From the NCBI RefSeq assembly GCF_003205205.1, contig NZ_QJRL01000001.1:186001-250000 (forward strand): 64,000 bases of DNA, in the 5' to 3' direction. Shown here in pieces: positions 54,108 through 61,974 of the stretch (positions are counted from its first letter, which is position 1; every line of letters begins with the position of its first letter). The notes under the pieces were generated by a model. That model made no database searches, was not told where the DNA came from, and was given only the letters and a program-made list of their open reading frames with translations. Source of the stretch: Pseudomonas sp. LB-090624. Its GTDB lineage: Bacteria; Pseudomonadota; Gammaproteobacteria; Pseudomonadales; Pseudomonadaceae. The translations under genes and the position numbers were made by a program.

Positions 54108-54546
54108 GGGGGTACCTTGTTTAACGGTTTTGGCCGCTTCGCGGGCAGGTTCGCGACCACAGGTACGGCACAGGGATCACGGGGTGCGATGGGCCTGTGC
54201 TGCCGGGTGCGCGCGCCAGGAGGCCCCCGAATTGTAACCTGAGTTAGGTAGCTTCCTATGTACTATCTGCATCCCCTATGCAAGATCGGCATTGGCGCAT
54301 TCATCCAGTGCTGCATGGCCGCGTGATATCGTTGGTATGCCACAGGGGCCGAAAGCCGCGGCTTGCACCAGCTTGGTGCAACATTATGCCGCAGGTTTTT
54401 CAGCTTTCTGTTTCCCACGCCTTTTATTCCTCTGCCTGCATGTCGAGCATGACCGCCCAGATGGCGACGGTTGGAACAGGTCAGGTAGACCCGATTACAG
54501 GGGTCGGTAGTTACCGTTCGAATTTCTACATAATTGCGGAGTGATC
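54108..54546. other. Intergenic region between DHA2 exporter and oxaloacetate decarboxylase
   Basis: No gene is supported. An imperfect 14-bp palindrome TAGGTAGCTTCCTA (54245-54258) could be an operator for the exporter, whose start is about 140 bases away. The A/T-rich stretch 54380-54540 should hold the promoter of the decarboxylase gene. Confidence 0.5.
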
Positions 54547-55416
54547 ATGCCCAAGGCTTCCCATCAAGATCTGCGTTTTGCCTTCCGCGAGCTGCTCGCT
54601 TCAGGATCCTGTTTCCACACCGCCTCTGTGTTCGACCCGATGTCAGCACGCATTGCCGCAGACCTGGGCTTCGAGGTCGGCATCCTCGGTGGTTCTGTCG
54701 CTTCGTTGCAGGTACTGGCCGCACCGGACTTCGCCCTGATCACCCTCAGCGAGTTCGTCGAGCAGGCCACCCGTATTGGCCGCGTCGCGCAGTTGCCGGT
54801 ACTGGCCGACGCCGACCATGGCTATGGCAACGCACTGAACGTGATGCGCACGGTGATCGAACTGGAGCGCGCCGGCGTCGCCGCACTGACCATCGAGGAC
54901 ACCCTGCTGCCCGCCCAGTTCGGGCGCAAGTCCACCGACCTGATCCCGGTCGAAGAGGGCGTTGGCAAGATCCGCGCGGCGCTGGAGGCCCGGGTCGATT
55001 CGTCGCTGTCGATCATTGCCCGGACCAATGCTGGCGTGCTTACCACTGAAGAAATCATCGTGCGTACCCAGAGCTACCAGAAGGCCGGTGCCGATGGCAT
55101 CTGCATGGTAGGTGTGAAGGATTTCGAGCAGCTCGAGAAAATTGCCGAGCACCTTACCGTGCCGCTGATGCTGGTTACCTATGGCAACCCCAACCTGCGC
55201 GATGACGAGCGCCTGGCGCGCTTGGGCGTGCGCATTGTGGTCGATGGGCATGCGGCCTACTTTGCCGCAATCAAGGCCACCTACGATTGCTTGCGGTTGC
55301 AGCGCGGGCGGCAGAACAAGTCAGAAAACCTGAGTGCTACCGAACTCTCGCACACCTACACCCAGCCCGAGGATTACATCCGCTGGGCCAAGGAATACAT
55401 GAGCGTCGAGGAGTGA
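54547..55416 (+). CDS. Oxaloacetate decarboxylase (PEP mutase/isocitrate lyase superfamily)
   Basis: 289 residues from [22 protein letters not shown] lies seven bases upstream. [42 protein letters not shown] and [16 protein letters not shown] match P. aeruginosa PA4872, a proven oxaloacetate decarboxylase (Mg-dependent, cytoplasmic). Often misannotated as carboxyphosphonoenolpyruvate mutase. It may drain oxaloacetate to pyruvate; no partner gene adjoins. Confidence 0.92.
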   Translation: MPKASHQDLRFAFRELLASGSCFHTASVFDPMSARIAADLGFEVGILGGSVASLQVLAAPDFALITLSEFVEQATRIGRVAQLPVLADADHGYGNALNVMRTVIELERAGVAALTIEDTLLPAQFGRKSTDLIPVEEGVGKIRAALEARVDSSLSIIARTNAGVLTTEEIIVRTQSYQKAGADGICMVGVKDFEQLEKIAEHLTVPLMLVTYGNPNLRDDERLARLGVRIVVDGHAAYFAAIKATYDCLRLQRGRQNKSENLSATELSHTYTQPEDYIRWAKEYMSVEE

Positions 55417-55436
55417 CCGGCAGGGCGCCGTCTAAC

Positions 55437-55610
55437 TCAACGGACGGCGCTCAACGTTGCGGTGTGAGGCACGCAATGTGCCTGCTCGCAGCTGTTGGCG
55501 GCGCTGGGCTGGCTGCGTAGCAGCTCGGCGCGCCAGCAGGCTGAGCCGTAAAGCCCCACCACCGCTGTCAGGGCCATGACGAGGGCGACTCTTCTTGATT
55601 TGATGCCCAT
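55437..55610 (-). CDS. Small exported or membrane protein
   Basis: 57 residues from MGIKSRRVALVMALTAVVGL with a near-ideal AAGGAGGT seven bases upstream. A signal or anchor helix is followed by a short tail with three Cys (SACWRAELL, SCEQAHCVPH). Unknown function. It converges with the decarboxylase gene, leaving 20 bases. Confidence 0.65.
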   Translation of the reverse strand: MGIKSRRVALVMALTAVVGLYGSACWRAELLRSQPSAANSCEQAHCVPHTATLSAVR

Positions 55611-55652
55611 GGTGCTCACCTCCTTGTACAGCGTTAGGTGATACCTGCCTCG

Positions 55653-55802
55653 TCAGTATAGATCCTGGTCCCATTCCGGCTCGTCCTTGAACCGCTGCAC
55701 CAGAAAATCAGCGCGAGCCGACCTGGACTGGACCTTTCTCTTGCCTTCCGCTGAGTTCGTTGAGGGTGAACGCACAGGCCACGTACCCTGGCCAAGGATC
55801 AT
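55653..55802 (-). CDS. Orphan 49-codon frame, possibly a gene remnant
   Basis: ATG at 55802 opens a frame ending SARADFLVQRF-KDEPEWDQDLY. The last 22 codons look protein-like and the first half does not, and no good ribosome site exists. It may be the preserved 3' end of a lost gene. The rest of the gap up to 55919 shows nothing else. Confidence 0.3.
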   Translation of the reverse strand: MILGQGTWPVRSPSTNSAEGKRKVQSRSARADFLVQRFKDEPEWDQDLY

Positions 55803-55919
55803 CTGTTGATCGGTGCCGATGGCAAGAGCTGGATGAGCTGGAGAAGCCCAAGCATTCGCGGCAGCGGTTCACAGTCGGTTATTGAGTCCTGCTTGGCGGC
55901 CATGCCCGCGAAAGCGCCT

Positions 55920-56795
55920 TCAAAGGCGGGCCTGGCCCTCCAGCCAGTCCAGCAGCTCGAGCAACCCCGGCGGCGAGGGCCTGGCTTGGCTCACCAGGTA
56001 ATACCCCTTGCCCGTCAGCACTTTCAGTGCGAACGGCATGCACAACCGCCCACCGCGCAGGTCATCGCCAATCAGCGACCAGTCACCGATCGCCACCCCT
56101 GTCCCTTGCGAGGCCATGGCCATCGCCATGTCCAACGTCTCGAAATGCTGTTTAGGTCCGTGCGTGGCCAGCGTCACTCCAGCCGCTTGCAACCACAACC
56201 ACCAGTCATGTTCATCGCGCGAGGGGTGCAGCAACATATGTCGGGTCAGGTCTTCCACTTGCTGCAACGGCACTGGCCCTTCGCGCAGTGACGGTGCGCA
56301 CACCGGGGTCAGTTGCTCATCGAACAGCTTGCGTACCTGCAGCCCGTGGTTGGGCGCATCGCCGTACACCACCGCTGCATCGAAACCCTCGCGACGGAAA
56401 TCCACCCCGTGCTGCACGGTCGTAGTCAGCTCCACGGGGACGTCCGGGCGCAATGCCTGCCACTCCATCAGGCGCGGCAGCAGCCAACGCATCACGCAGG
56501 TGGGTGCCTTGAGCTGAAGGGTGGTGCTGTGCTCACCCACTTCACGCACCCCTTGTTCGATCAGCGCGAATACCTGTTGCACCCGTGGCAGCCAGTCCTG
56601 GCCTTCTCGGGTCAGGCTCAGGCCACGGGCCTGACGCTGGAACAGTGGATAACCCAAGTGCTCCTCAAGGGCTGCGATCTGCCGGCTGACGGCGCCCTGG
56701 GTGATGTGCAACTGCTGCCCGGCGCGGGTGAAGTTGCAGCATTGGGCAGTGATCAGGAACGTGTGCAGGGCAGGCAGGGGCGGGAGGCGTTTCAT
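55920..56795 (-). CDS. LysR-family regulator (GcvA-like)
   Basis: 291 residues. MKRLPPLPALHTFLITAQCCNFTRAGQQLHITQGAVSRQI is the HTH region, in the style of GcvA/TrpI regulators, followed by the effector domain. Divergent from the TPP-enzyme gene with 100 bases between, so it probably controls that gene. Confidence 0.9.
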   Translation of the reverse strand: MKRLPPLPALHTFLITAQCCNFTRAGQQLHITQGAVSRQIAALEEHLGYPLFQRQARGLSLTREGQDWLPRVQQVFALIEQGVREVGEHSTTLQLKAPTCVMRWLLPRLMEWQALRPDVPVELTTTVQHGVDFRREGFDAAVVYGDAPNHGLQVRKLFDEQLTPVCAPSLREGPVPLQQVEDLTRHMLLHPSRDEHDWWLWLQAAGVTLATHGPKQHFETLDMAMAMASQGTGVAIGDWSLIGDDLRGGRLCMPFALKVLTGKGYYLVSQARPSPPGLLELLDWLEGQARL

Positions 56796-56896
56796 TGCAG
56801 TAAGCCATGATCACAAGACATGGCTAGTATGTGTTTTTTTGCATTGTCGCGATAGCCGTGGGTTGGGTCCAATAAGCGCATAACCTAACAAGATTC

Positions 56897-58546
56897 ATGG
56901 TGAACCTGATGGCAACCTGCGGCGAAGTACTGGTCAAACTCCTCGAAGGCTATGGCGTGGACCATGTCTTCGGCATCCCTGGTGTGCATACCGTGGAGCT
57001 CTACCGAGGCTTGGCGGGCTCGTCCATTCGCCACATTACCCCGCGCCACGAGCAGGGCGCCGGCTTCATGGCTGACGGCTATGCGCGCACCCGTGGCAAA
57101 CCCGGTGTGTGCTTCATCATCACTGGCCCGGGCATGACCAACATCACCACGGCCATGGGCCAGGCCTACGCGGATTCGATTCCGATGCTGGTGATTTCCA
57201 GCGTGCAGTCTCGCGACCAGTTGGGCGGTGGCCGGGGGAAGCTGCACGAGCTCCCCAACCAGGCGGGGCTGGTGGCGGGTGTGGCGGCGTTTTCCCATAC
57301 CTTGATGAGTGCTGCCGACCTGCCGCAGGTGCTGGCGCGGGCCTTTGCCGTGTTCGACAGTGCCCGGCCGCGCCCGGTACATATCGAGATCCCGCTGGAT
57401 GTGCTGGTTGAACCGGCCGGACAACTGCTGCCGGGGCGCCCGGTACGCAGCAGCAGGGCCGGCGCGGCCCCGCAGGCCGTGGCACAGATGGCTGAGCGCC
57501 TGGCCAGTGCACGCCGACCATTGATCCTCGCCGGTGGCGGTGCCTTGGCGGCGGGCCCTGCGCTGGCGCGCCTGGCCGAACATCTGCAGGCGCCCGTCGC
57601 GCTGACTATCAATGCCAAGGGTTTGCTGCCGGCCAACCACCCGTTGCAGATCGGCTCTACCCAGTCGTTGCCGGCCACCCGGGCGCTGGTGGCCGAGGCA
57701 GACGTGGTGCTGGCGATTGGCACCGAACTGGCCGAAACCGATTATGACGTGACCTTCAAGGGTGGCTTCGAAATCCCGGGCAGCCTGCTGCGTATCGACA
57801 TCGACCCGGACCAGACCGTGCGCAACTACCTACCGGAGCTGGCGCTGGTGGCCGATGCCGAGCTGGCTACCGAAGCGCTACTGGCTGCTTTGCAGGCTCA
57901 GCCGCAACCTGTGCCCGAAAGCACCTGGGGCGTGGCCCGGGTGCTCAGCCTGCGCCAGGCGCTGGCGGCCGGTTGGGATCAGCCGACCTTGAGCCAGACA
58001 CGCTTGCTGAGCGCCATTCTGCAGCGCTTGCCCAATGCCATTCTGGTGGGTGACTCGACCCAGCCGGTGTACACCGGCAACCTGACCCTGGACATGGACC
58101 AGCCACGCCGCTGGTTCAATGCCTCGACTGGTTACGGCACGCTGGGTTATGCCTTGCCGGCGGCCATGGGCGCCTGGTTGGGCAGCGCCGAGCAGCCTGG
58201 CGAGCGTGCGCCCTCGGTGTGCCTGATTGGTGATGGCGGCCTGCAGTTCACCCTGCCGGAGCTGGCCAGTGCGGTGGAGGCGCAGGTGCCGCTGATCGTG
58301 CTGCTGTGGAACAACCAGGGGTACGAGGAAATCAAGAAGTACATGGTCAACCGGGCGATCGAGCCGGTAGGGGTGGATATCCATACCCCGGATTTCATCG
58401 GGGTGGCGCGGGCGTTGGGCGCTGCTGCGGAGACTGTCGCGGATGTGGCACAACTGCAGGCAGCGTTGGGGCAGGCGGTAGAGCGCAAGGGGCCGACCTT
58501 GATTCAGGTGGACCAGAACCAATGGCAGGGCATGGTTATCGGTTGA
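56897..58546 (+). CDS. TPP-dependent 2-oxo acid decarboxylase, AruI-like
   Basis: 549 residues (a second Met, 12 bases on, has a better ribosome site GGTGA). Catalytic Glu52 lies in TPRHEQGAGFMADGYAR, and the TPP motif is IGDGGLQFTLPELASAVEAQ...LLWNNQGYEE. Overall it resembles acetolactate synthase large subunits, and most closely, by memory, the P. aeruginosa 2-ketoarginine decarboxylase AruI. The partner transaminase AruH is not adjacent, so the substrate stays open. Divergent LysR gene. Confidence 0.8.
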   Translation: MVNLMATCGEVLVKLLEGYGVDHVFGIPGVHTVELYRGLAGSSIRHITPRHEQGAGFMADGYARTRGKPGVCFIITGPGMTNITTAMGQAYADSIPMLVISSVQSRDQLGGGRGKLHELPNQAGLVAGVAAFSHTLMSAADLPQVLARAFAVFDSARPRPVHIEIPLDVLVEPAGQLLPGRPVRSSRAGAAPQAVAQMAERLASARRPLILAGGGALAAGPALARLAEHLQAPVALTINAKGLLPANHPLQIGSTQSLPATRALVAEADVVLAIGTELAETDYDVTFKGGFEIPGSLLRIDIDPDQTVRNYLPELALVADAELATEALLAALQAQPQPVPESTWGVARVLSLRQALAAGWDQPTLSQTRLLSAILQRLPNAILVGDSTQPVYTGNLTLDMDQPRRWFNASTGYGTLGYALPAAMGAWLGSAEQPGERAPSVCLIGDGGLQFTLPELASAVEAQVPLIVLLWNNQGYEEIKKYMVNRAIEPVGVDIHTPDFIGVARALGAAAETVADVAQLQAALGQAVERKGPTLIQVDQNQWQGMVIG

Positions 58547-58604
58547 ACCTTGAGTCTTGCGTTGCTGGCTTGTCGGCCCTAGCGCGGCCAAGCCAGCAGC
58601 ACAC

Positions 58605-59528
58605 TCAGCCAGCCGTAGCGCGCAACCTGGCCACATCGCGAATCGGCGGTGCACCATACAGCCGGCTGTATTCTCGGCTGAACTGCGACGGGCTCTCATA
58701 GCCCACCCGATAGGCTGCAACAGCCGCCTCCAGCCCGTCGTTCAGCATCAACCGGCGCGCCTCCTGCAGGCGCAGTTGCTTCTGGTACTGCAAGGGGCTC
58801 ATCGACGTCACCGCCTTGAAGCGGTGGTGCAAGGTCGAGGTACTGAGGTTGACCTCACGGGCCAGGTCCTCGATACGCAGCGGTTGCTGGTAGTTGTTGT
58901 TGAGCCAGGTAATGGCCTGGCATACCCGGTGCGTCTGGCTGTTGGCCAAGGCAATCTCATACAGCCGATAGCCCTGCGGGCCACGCAACATGCGGTAGAG
59001 AATTTCGCGGCGGAACAGCGGCGCCAGCATCGCGATATCACGCGGGGTGTCCAGCAGGCGAATCAGCCGCAGCAGCGCATCGAGCAGTGCAGCATCGGTT
59101 TTGTCCACGTACAGGCCGCGACCAGAAGGCCGGTTGGGCACCAGCATTGGCCCACTCTCGGCGATCAGCTGGCTGATCTCGGCCGGGTCCAGGTCCATGC
59201 GCAGGCCCAGGCTGGGGTTTTCCGGGCTCGCGTCCAGCTTGACCCCACTCAGTGGCAAGGTGACCGAGACCACCATGTAATGCAGGGGGTCGTAGGCGTA
59301 TTGCTCGTCGCCGAGGAACAGGCTTTTGCTGCCCTGGGCCAGGATGCACAGGGCGGGTTGCGCCAGGGTCGGCACTGAACGCACGTTCTCGGTGTAACGC
59401 ACCAGGTACAGGTCATCGATGGCCGATGCCGGGCCGTGCGGTTCGCCGGCGTGGCGGGTAATCAGCGCAGCCAGCTCCTGGCGCTGCAGTTCCAGGGTCT
59501 GGTCGGGGGACGTGGCGGTGGTCATCAT
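58605..59528 (-). CDS. AraC-family regulator with N-terminal cupin (AraC_N)
   Basis: 307 residues. The N-terminal domain (VPTLAQPALCILAQGSKSLFLGDEQYAYD) is typical of the YqhC-like AraC_N group. Two HTH motifs follow: LRIEDLAREVNLSTSTLHHRFKAVT and VAAYRVGYESPSQFSREYSRLYG. It diverges from the ABM gene, with a perfect inverted repeat between. A redox or aldehyde-type signal is plausible from the group, not shown. Confidence 0.9.
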   Translation of the reverse strand: MMTTATSPDQTLELQRQELAALITRHAGEPHGPASAIDDLYLVRYTENVRSVPTLAQPALCILAQGSKSLFLGDEQYAYDPLHYMVVSVTLPLSGVKLDASPENPSLGLRMDLDPAEISQLIAESGPMLVPNRPSGRGLYVDKTDAALLDALLRLIRLLDTPRDIAMLAPLFRREILYRMLRGPQGYRLYEIALANSQTHRVCQAITWLNNNYQQPLRIEDLAREVNLSTSTLHHRFKAVTSMSPLQYQKQLRLQEARRLMLNDGLEAAVAAYRVGYESPSQFSREYSRLYGAPPIRDVARLRATAG

Positions 59529-59598
59529 GGCTTTCCTCTACTGACCGTCGCAGCATAGGTTTGGGCAATGGCGGGCGCTAGTCGAAAGCTGCACGTCG

Positions 59599-59634
59599 AT
59601 TGCCTGATCCTGCCGTGCTGCAGGATCAGGCAAT
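59599..59634. promoter_or_regulatory. Perfect 15-bp inverted repeat between AraC and ABM genes
   Basis: ATTGCCTGATCCTGC and GCAGGATCAGGCAAT pair perfectly around a 6-base spacer, about 70 bases before the AraC gene start and 94 before the ABM gene. Placement suggests the operator of the AraC regulator. A hairpin in RNA is the alternative. Confidence 0.7.
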
Positions 59635-59727
59635 TGGCGAGCAGTAATGGCCTAACGTGTCGCGCGGGTGAGCCCCTAACCTTGGCAGCCTGGCTTTTCC
59701 GTCCGCCTGCTTCAAGGAGATTGTGCA

Positions 59728-60021
59728 ATGACCCTCAAACAACCGGTCACCCATCTTGCGTTCATCCGTGCCAGCAGCGGGCGCTCGGCGGAGCTGGGGG
59801 CGCGTCTGCGTGACCTGCTCGAGCCTTCGCTGCGTGCGCCGGGTTGCCTGAGTTTCACCGTGCAGCGCTCGCAGGCGGATGCCGACTTGTGGTTGCTCAG
59901 TGGCAGCTGGCAGGACCAGCAGGCGATGAGTGGGTATTTTGCTTCGCCGACGCTGGAGTTGTTTGGTGAGCTGGTGCAGGCGCAGGTGGTCAGCAGCCTG
60001 GACTTGCATACCTTCGATTGA
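59728..60021 (+). CDS. Antibiotic biosynthesis monooxygenase (ABM) domain protein
   Basis: 97 residues. The ABM ferredoxin-like fold shows VTHLAFIRASSGRSAELGARLRDLLEPSLRAPGCLSF and WLLSGSWQDQQAMSGYFASP. Related small proteins oxidise quinols or degrade signals without cofactor, as in YgiN. AAGGAG eight bases upstream of the ATG. Likely controlled by the divergent AraC regulator. Confidence 0.85.
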   Translation: MTLKQPVTHLAFIRASSGRSAELGARLRDLLEPSLRAPGCLSFTVQRSQADADLWLLSGSWQDQQAMSGYFASPTLELFGELVQAQVVSSLDLHTFD

Positions 60022-60036
60022 TTTGTTGTCTGTAGC

Positions 60037-60101
60037 GGCCCTGTCGTCGGCAAGCCAGCCCCCACAAAGACCGCAGCAGTTGGCTTGCCGGCGATAGGGC
60101 C
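60037..60101. repeat. REP-like inverted repeat
   Basis: GGCCCTGTCGTCGGCAAGCC and the partly complementary GGCTTGCCGGCGATAGGGCC flank a CCCCCAC-containing spacer. Same family as the copies at 19351 and 25044. Confidence 0.75.
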
Positions 60102-60155
60102 AGACTGGTGAATAGCGTAAGATGCCAGCCAACGATCAACGAATTGGGTAGCGAC

Positions 60156-60389
60156 ATGGCACGTAGGGAGTTCCCGCAGTTCGAAGCGGTTTCGGCGATG
60201 GTGCCGGTAGAAGGCGGTGGTTATACCGCGGCCATCGCGGTCAAGGCCTTGGGCATGGGCGGTGCGCCGCGTTTTCACAAAGTGCTCGACGGGCAGGTGT
60301 TCAAGGGCGCCGTGGCCGCTGACGAAGCGGCCACCGCCGAGTTGCAACGCCTGCAGGGCGTCAGCGACGAGGGTGAGCTGATCTGGTGA
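60156..60389 (+). CDS. Small conserved-looking protein of unknown function
   Basis: 77 residues from MARREFPQFEAVSAMVPVEGGGY. Compact, mixed alpha/beta (YTAAIAVKALGMGGAPRFHKVLDGQVF). Its TGA directly abuts the flavin-reductase stop on the other strand with no intervening base. No family recognised. Confidence 0.65.
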   Translation: MARREFPQFEAVSAMVPVEGGGYTAAIAVKALGMGGAPRFHKVLDGQVFKGAVAADEAATAELQRLQGVSDEGELIW

Positions 60390-60995
60390 TCAGGCTGTCG
60401 GCCTGCCCATCTTGAACAGTGTGCCCAGCTCGAAATAGTCCGCCGGGCCACCACCCCGCAGTATCGGCTCGGCGGCAGCGGTATCGTAGATGCCGTTGTT
60501 CAACAGGTGCTCGGCAATGTGCACCGCCACCACTTCCCCAAAAATCAGCCAGCTGGGCACCAGCTCTTGGTCAGCCCGCTTTAGCTGGACGATCTGGCTG
60601 ACCTTGCACTCGAAGGCTACCGGGGTTTCGCCCACGCGCGGCACCTTGACGATGCTTGAGGGGGTGGCGGTGAGGCCGCTCAGTTCGAATTCGTTTACTT
60701 CGGCGGCAACCGGTGCGCAGCTCTGGTTCATCTGCTCGGCCAGCGGCCGGGTGGCCAGGTTCCAGACGAATTCGCCGGTCTGCTCGATGTTGTTCAGGCT
60801 GTCTTTGCGCCCGACGCTGCAGAAACCGATGATCGGCGGAATGTAGTTGAAGGCATTGAAGAAGCTGTACGGCGCCAGATTCAAGCGACCTTCGCGGTCC
60901 TGCGAAGAGATCCAGCCGATAGGGCGGGGGCCAACGATGGCGTTGAACGGGTCGTGGGGCAGGCCGTGGCCTTTAGCGGGTTCGTAGTAATACAT
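60390..60995 (-). CDS. Flavin reductase-like (FMN split barrel) protein
   Basis: 201 residues from MYYYEPAKGHGLPHDPFNAI; the best AGGAGG is about 22 bases upstream, farther than usual. VGPRPIGWISSQDREGRLNLAPYSFFNAF is the hallmark of the flavin-reductase/DIM6-NTAB domain. The longer upstream frame has low-complexity residues from the repeat gene's antisense and is rejected. It would bind FMN; the partner monooxygenase is unknown. Confidence 0.88.
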   Translation of the reverse strand: MYYYEPAKGHGLPHDPFNAIVGPRPIGWISSQDREGRLNLAPYSFFNAFNYIPPIIGFCSVGRKDSLNNIEQTGEFVWNLATRPLAEQMNQSCAPVAAEVNEFELSGLTATPSSIVKVPRVGETPVAFECKVSQIVQLKRADQELVPSWLIFGEVVAVHIAEHLLNNGIYDTAAAEPILRGGGPADYFELGTLFKMGRPTA

Positions 60996-61075
60996 CTGTA
61001 CTGGGCTTGCTGGCCCTACCTCCTGGTGGACAAGGTGCCTAGTGTGCCAAGCCTGTGCCCGCCTGCAAATGATCA

Positions 61076-61095
61076 AGCCCGGCAAAAGCCGGGCT
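61076..61095 (-). terminator. Terminator-like hairpin of the repeat-protein gene
   Basis: AGCCCGGC AAAA GCCGGGCT, an 8-bp perfect stem, 18 bases past the stop of the repeat protein. T tract is weak. Confidence 0.6.
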
Positions 61096-61113
61096 GGTTG
61101 CGCGCAGCAGGGA

Positions 61114-61479
61114 TCAGCTGATGCGGTGAGCGTTGGTGTGGTCGAAGCCGTCTTCGGCGAAGCGTTGGCCGCCAGTGCGATCAAAGCCGTCTTCGGCGAA
61201 GCGTTGGCCACCGGTGCGATCGAAGCCGTCTTCGGCGAAGCGCTGGCCGCCGGTGCGATCGAAGCCGTCTTCGGCGAAGCGCTGGCCGCCGGTGCGATCG
61301 AAGCCGTCTTCAGCAAAGCGCTGGCCGCCAGTGCGGTCGAAGCCATCTTCAGCGTAGCGAGCGGACTGAGCTTGAGCAGCGGCAAACGTGTGAGCGCTGG
61401 TACGGTCGAAGCCATCTTCGGCGAAGGCGCCAGCTGCGAAAACCGAGAGGGCCAGGGTGAGGATCAGTTGGTTTTTCAT
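61114..61479 (-). CDS. Secreted tandem-repeat protein (AEDGFDRTGGQRF repeats)
   Basis: 121 residues. Signal peptide MKNQLILTLALSVFAAGAFA, then EDGFDRTSAHTF, a short linker, five identical 13-residue units AEDGFDRTGGQRF and a final variant AEDGFDHTNAHRIS. Seven AEDGFD copies exist in all, and the signal-peptidase site falls right at the first one (FA-EDGFD), like the repeat junctions (RFA-EDGFD). The second Met (61479) has GGAG nine bases upstream. No known fold. It could be a structural, metal-binding (Asp/Glu-rich) or processed-peptide precursor; function unknown. Confidence 0.75.
   Translation of the reverse strand: MKNQLILTLALSVFAAGAFAEDGFDRTSAHTFAAAQAQSARYAEDGFDRTGGQRFAEDGFDRTGGQRFAEDGFDRTGGQRFAEDGFDRTGGQRFAEDGFDRTGGQRFAEDGFDHTNAHRIS
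61136..61360. repeat. 39-bp tandem repeat array in coding sequence
   Basis: Six copies of a 39-bp unit lie head to tail and encode the 13-residue peptide repeats. Several silent differences (GCGTTGGCC versus GCGCTGGCC) between units show that the peptide is conserved while DNA drifts. Confidence 0.85.
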
Positions 61480-61918
61480 GGCCATTGCTCCGGGGGATCG
61501 TGAGTTGTTTGTTTCTATAGGTCTAATGCTACGCCGATTAATTTGATTAAAAAGCGCAAAAAATTGCGATTAAAAATCGAATAAATCGATGTTTTGGCGT
61601 GAGCTTCGCGCTGGTCAAGCGGCTGTGTCATTCAATAGCCGCAAGCCCTCGCGTCGTCGTTTCGTCAGCCGTCGCAGCTTGAAGGGCAGTAATTAAAGAG
61701 GTGTTAAGAACGGAATATGTGTTTCAACGTGCCGTCAGGCGTTGATGTCCAGAGTGCTGATGCGGCAGCGGGTACTCCGGCCCCCGCCTTGCAGGCGAAC
61801 CCGGCAAGCCTTGCGATGTGCCTGCCAGTATCCGGTCAATAGGCTGTTCATGATTCTGCCGATCCATCCCGTGAGCGTAATCGCCCCGTTAACCGTCTCA
61901 CAGGTTGTCTCGCGTCAT
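61480..61918. other. Intergenic region upstream of the repeat-protein gene
   Basis: No gene is supported. 61520-61600 is strongly A/T-rich for this genome, and should contain the repeat-gene promoter; such DNA is a typical MvaT target. Confidence 0.45.
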
Positions 61919-61954
61919 GAAAAAAGGGGCGCCCCATGCAATGGAGCGCCCCTT
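61919..61954 (-). terminator. kgtP terminator
   Basis: AAAGGGGCGC-CCAT and ATGG-GCGCCCCTTT form a long stem around GCA, with an A tract giving a T tract on the minus strand; it begins 21 bases past the kgtP stop. Confidence 0.9.
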
Positions 61955-61974
61955 TCAGTCTTGCCAGGCCAGCG

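Noticed and set aside
61136..61360. Repeat array considered as CRISPR
   Set aside because: Units are head-to-tail without spacers, 39 bp long and in frame with a signal-peptide protein.
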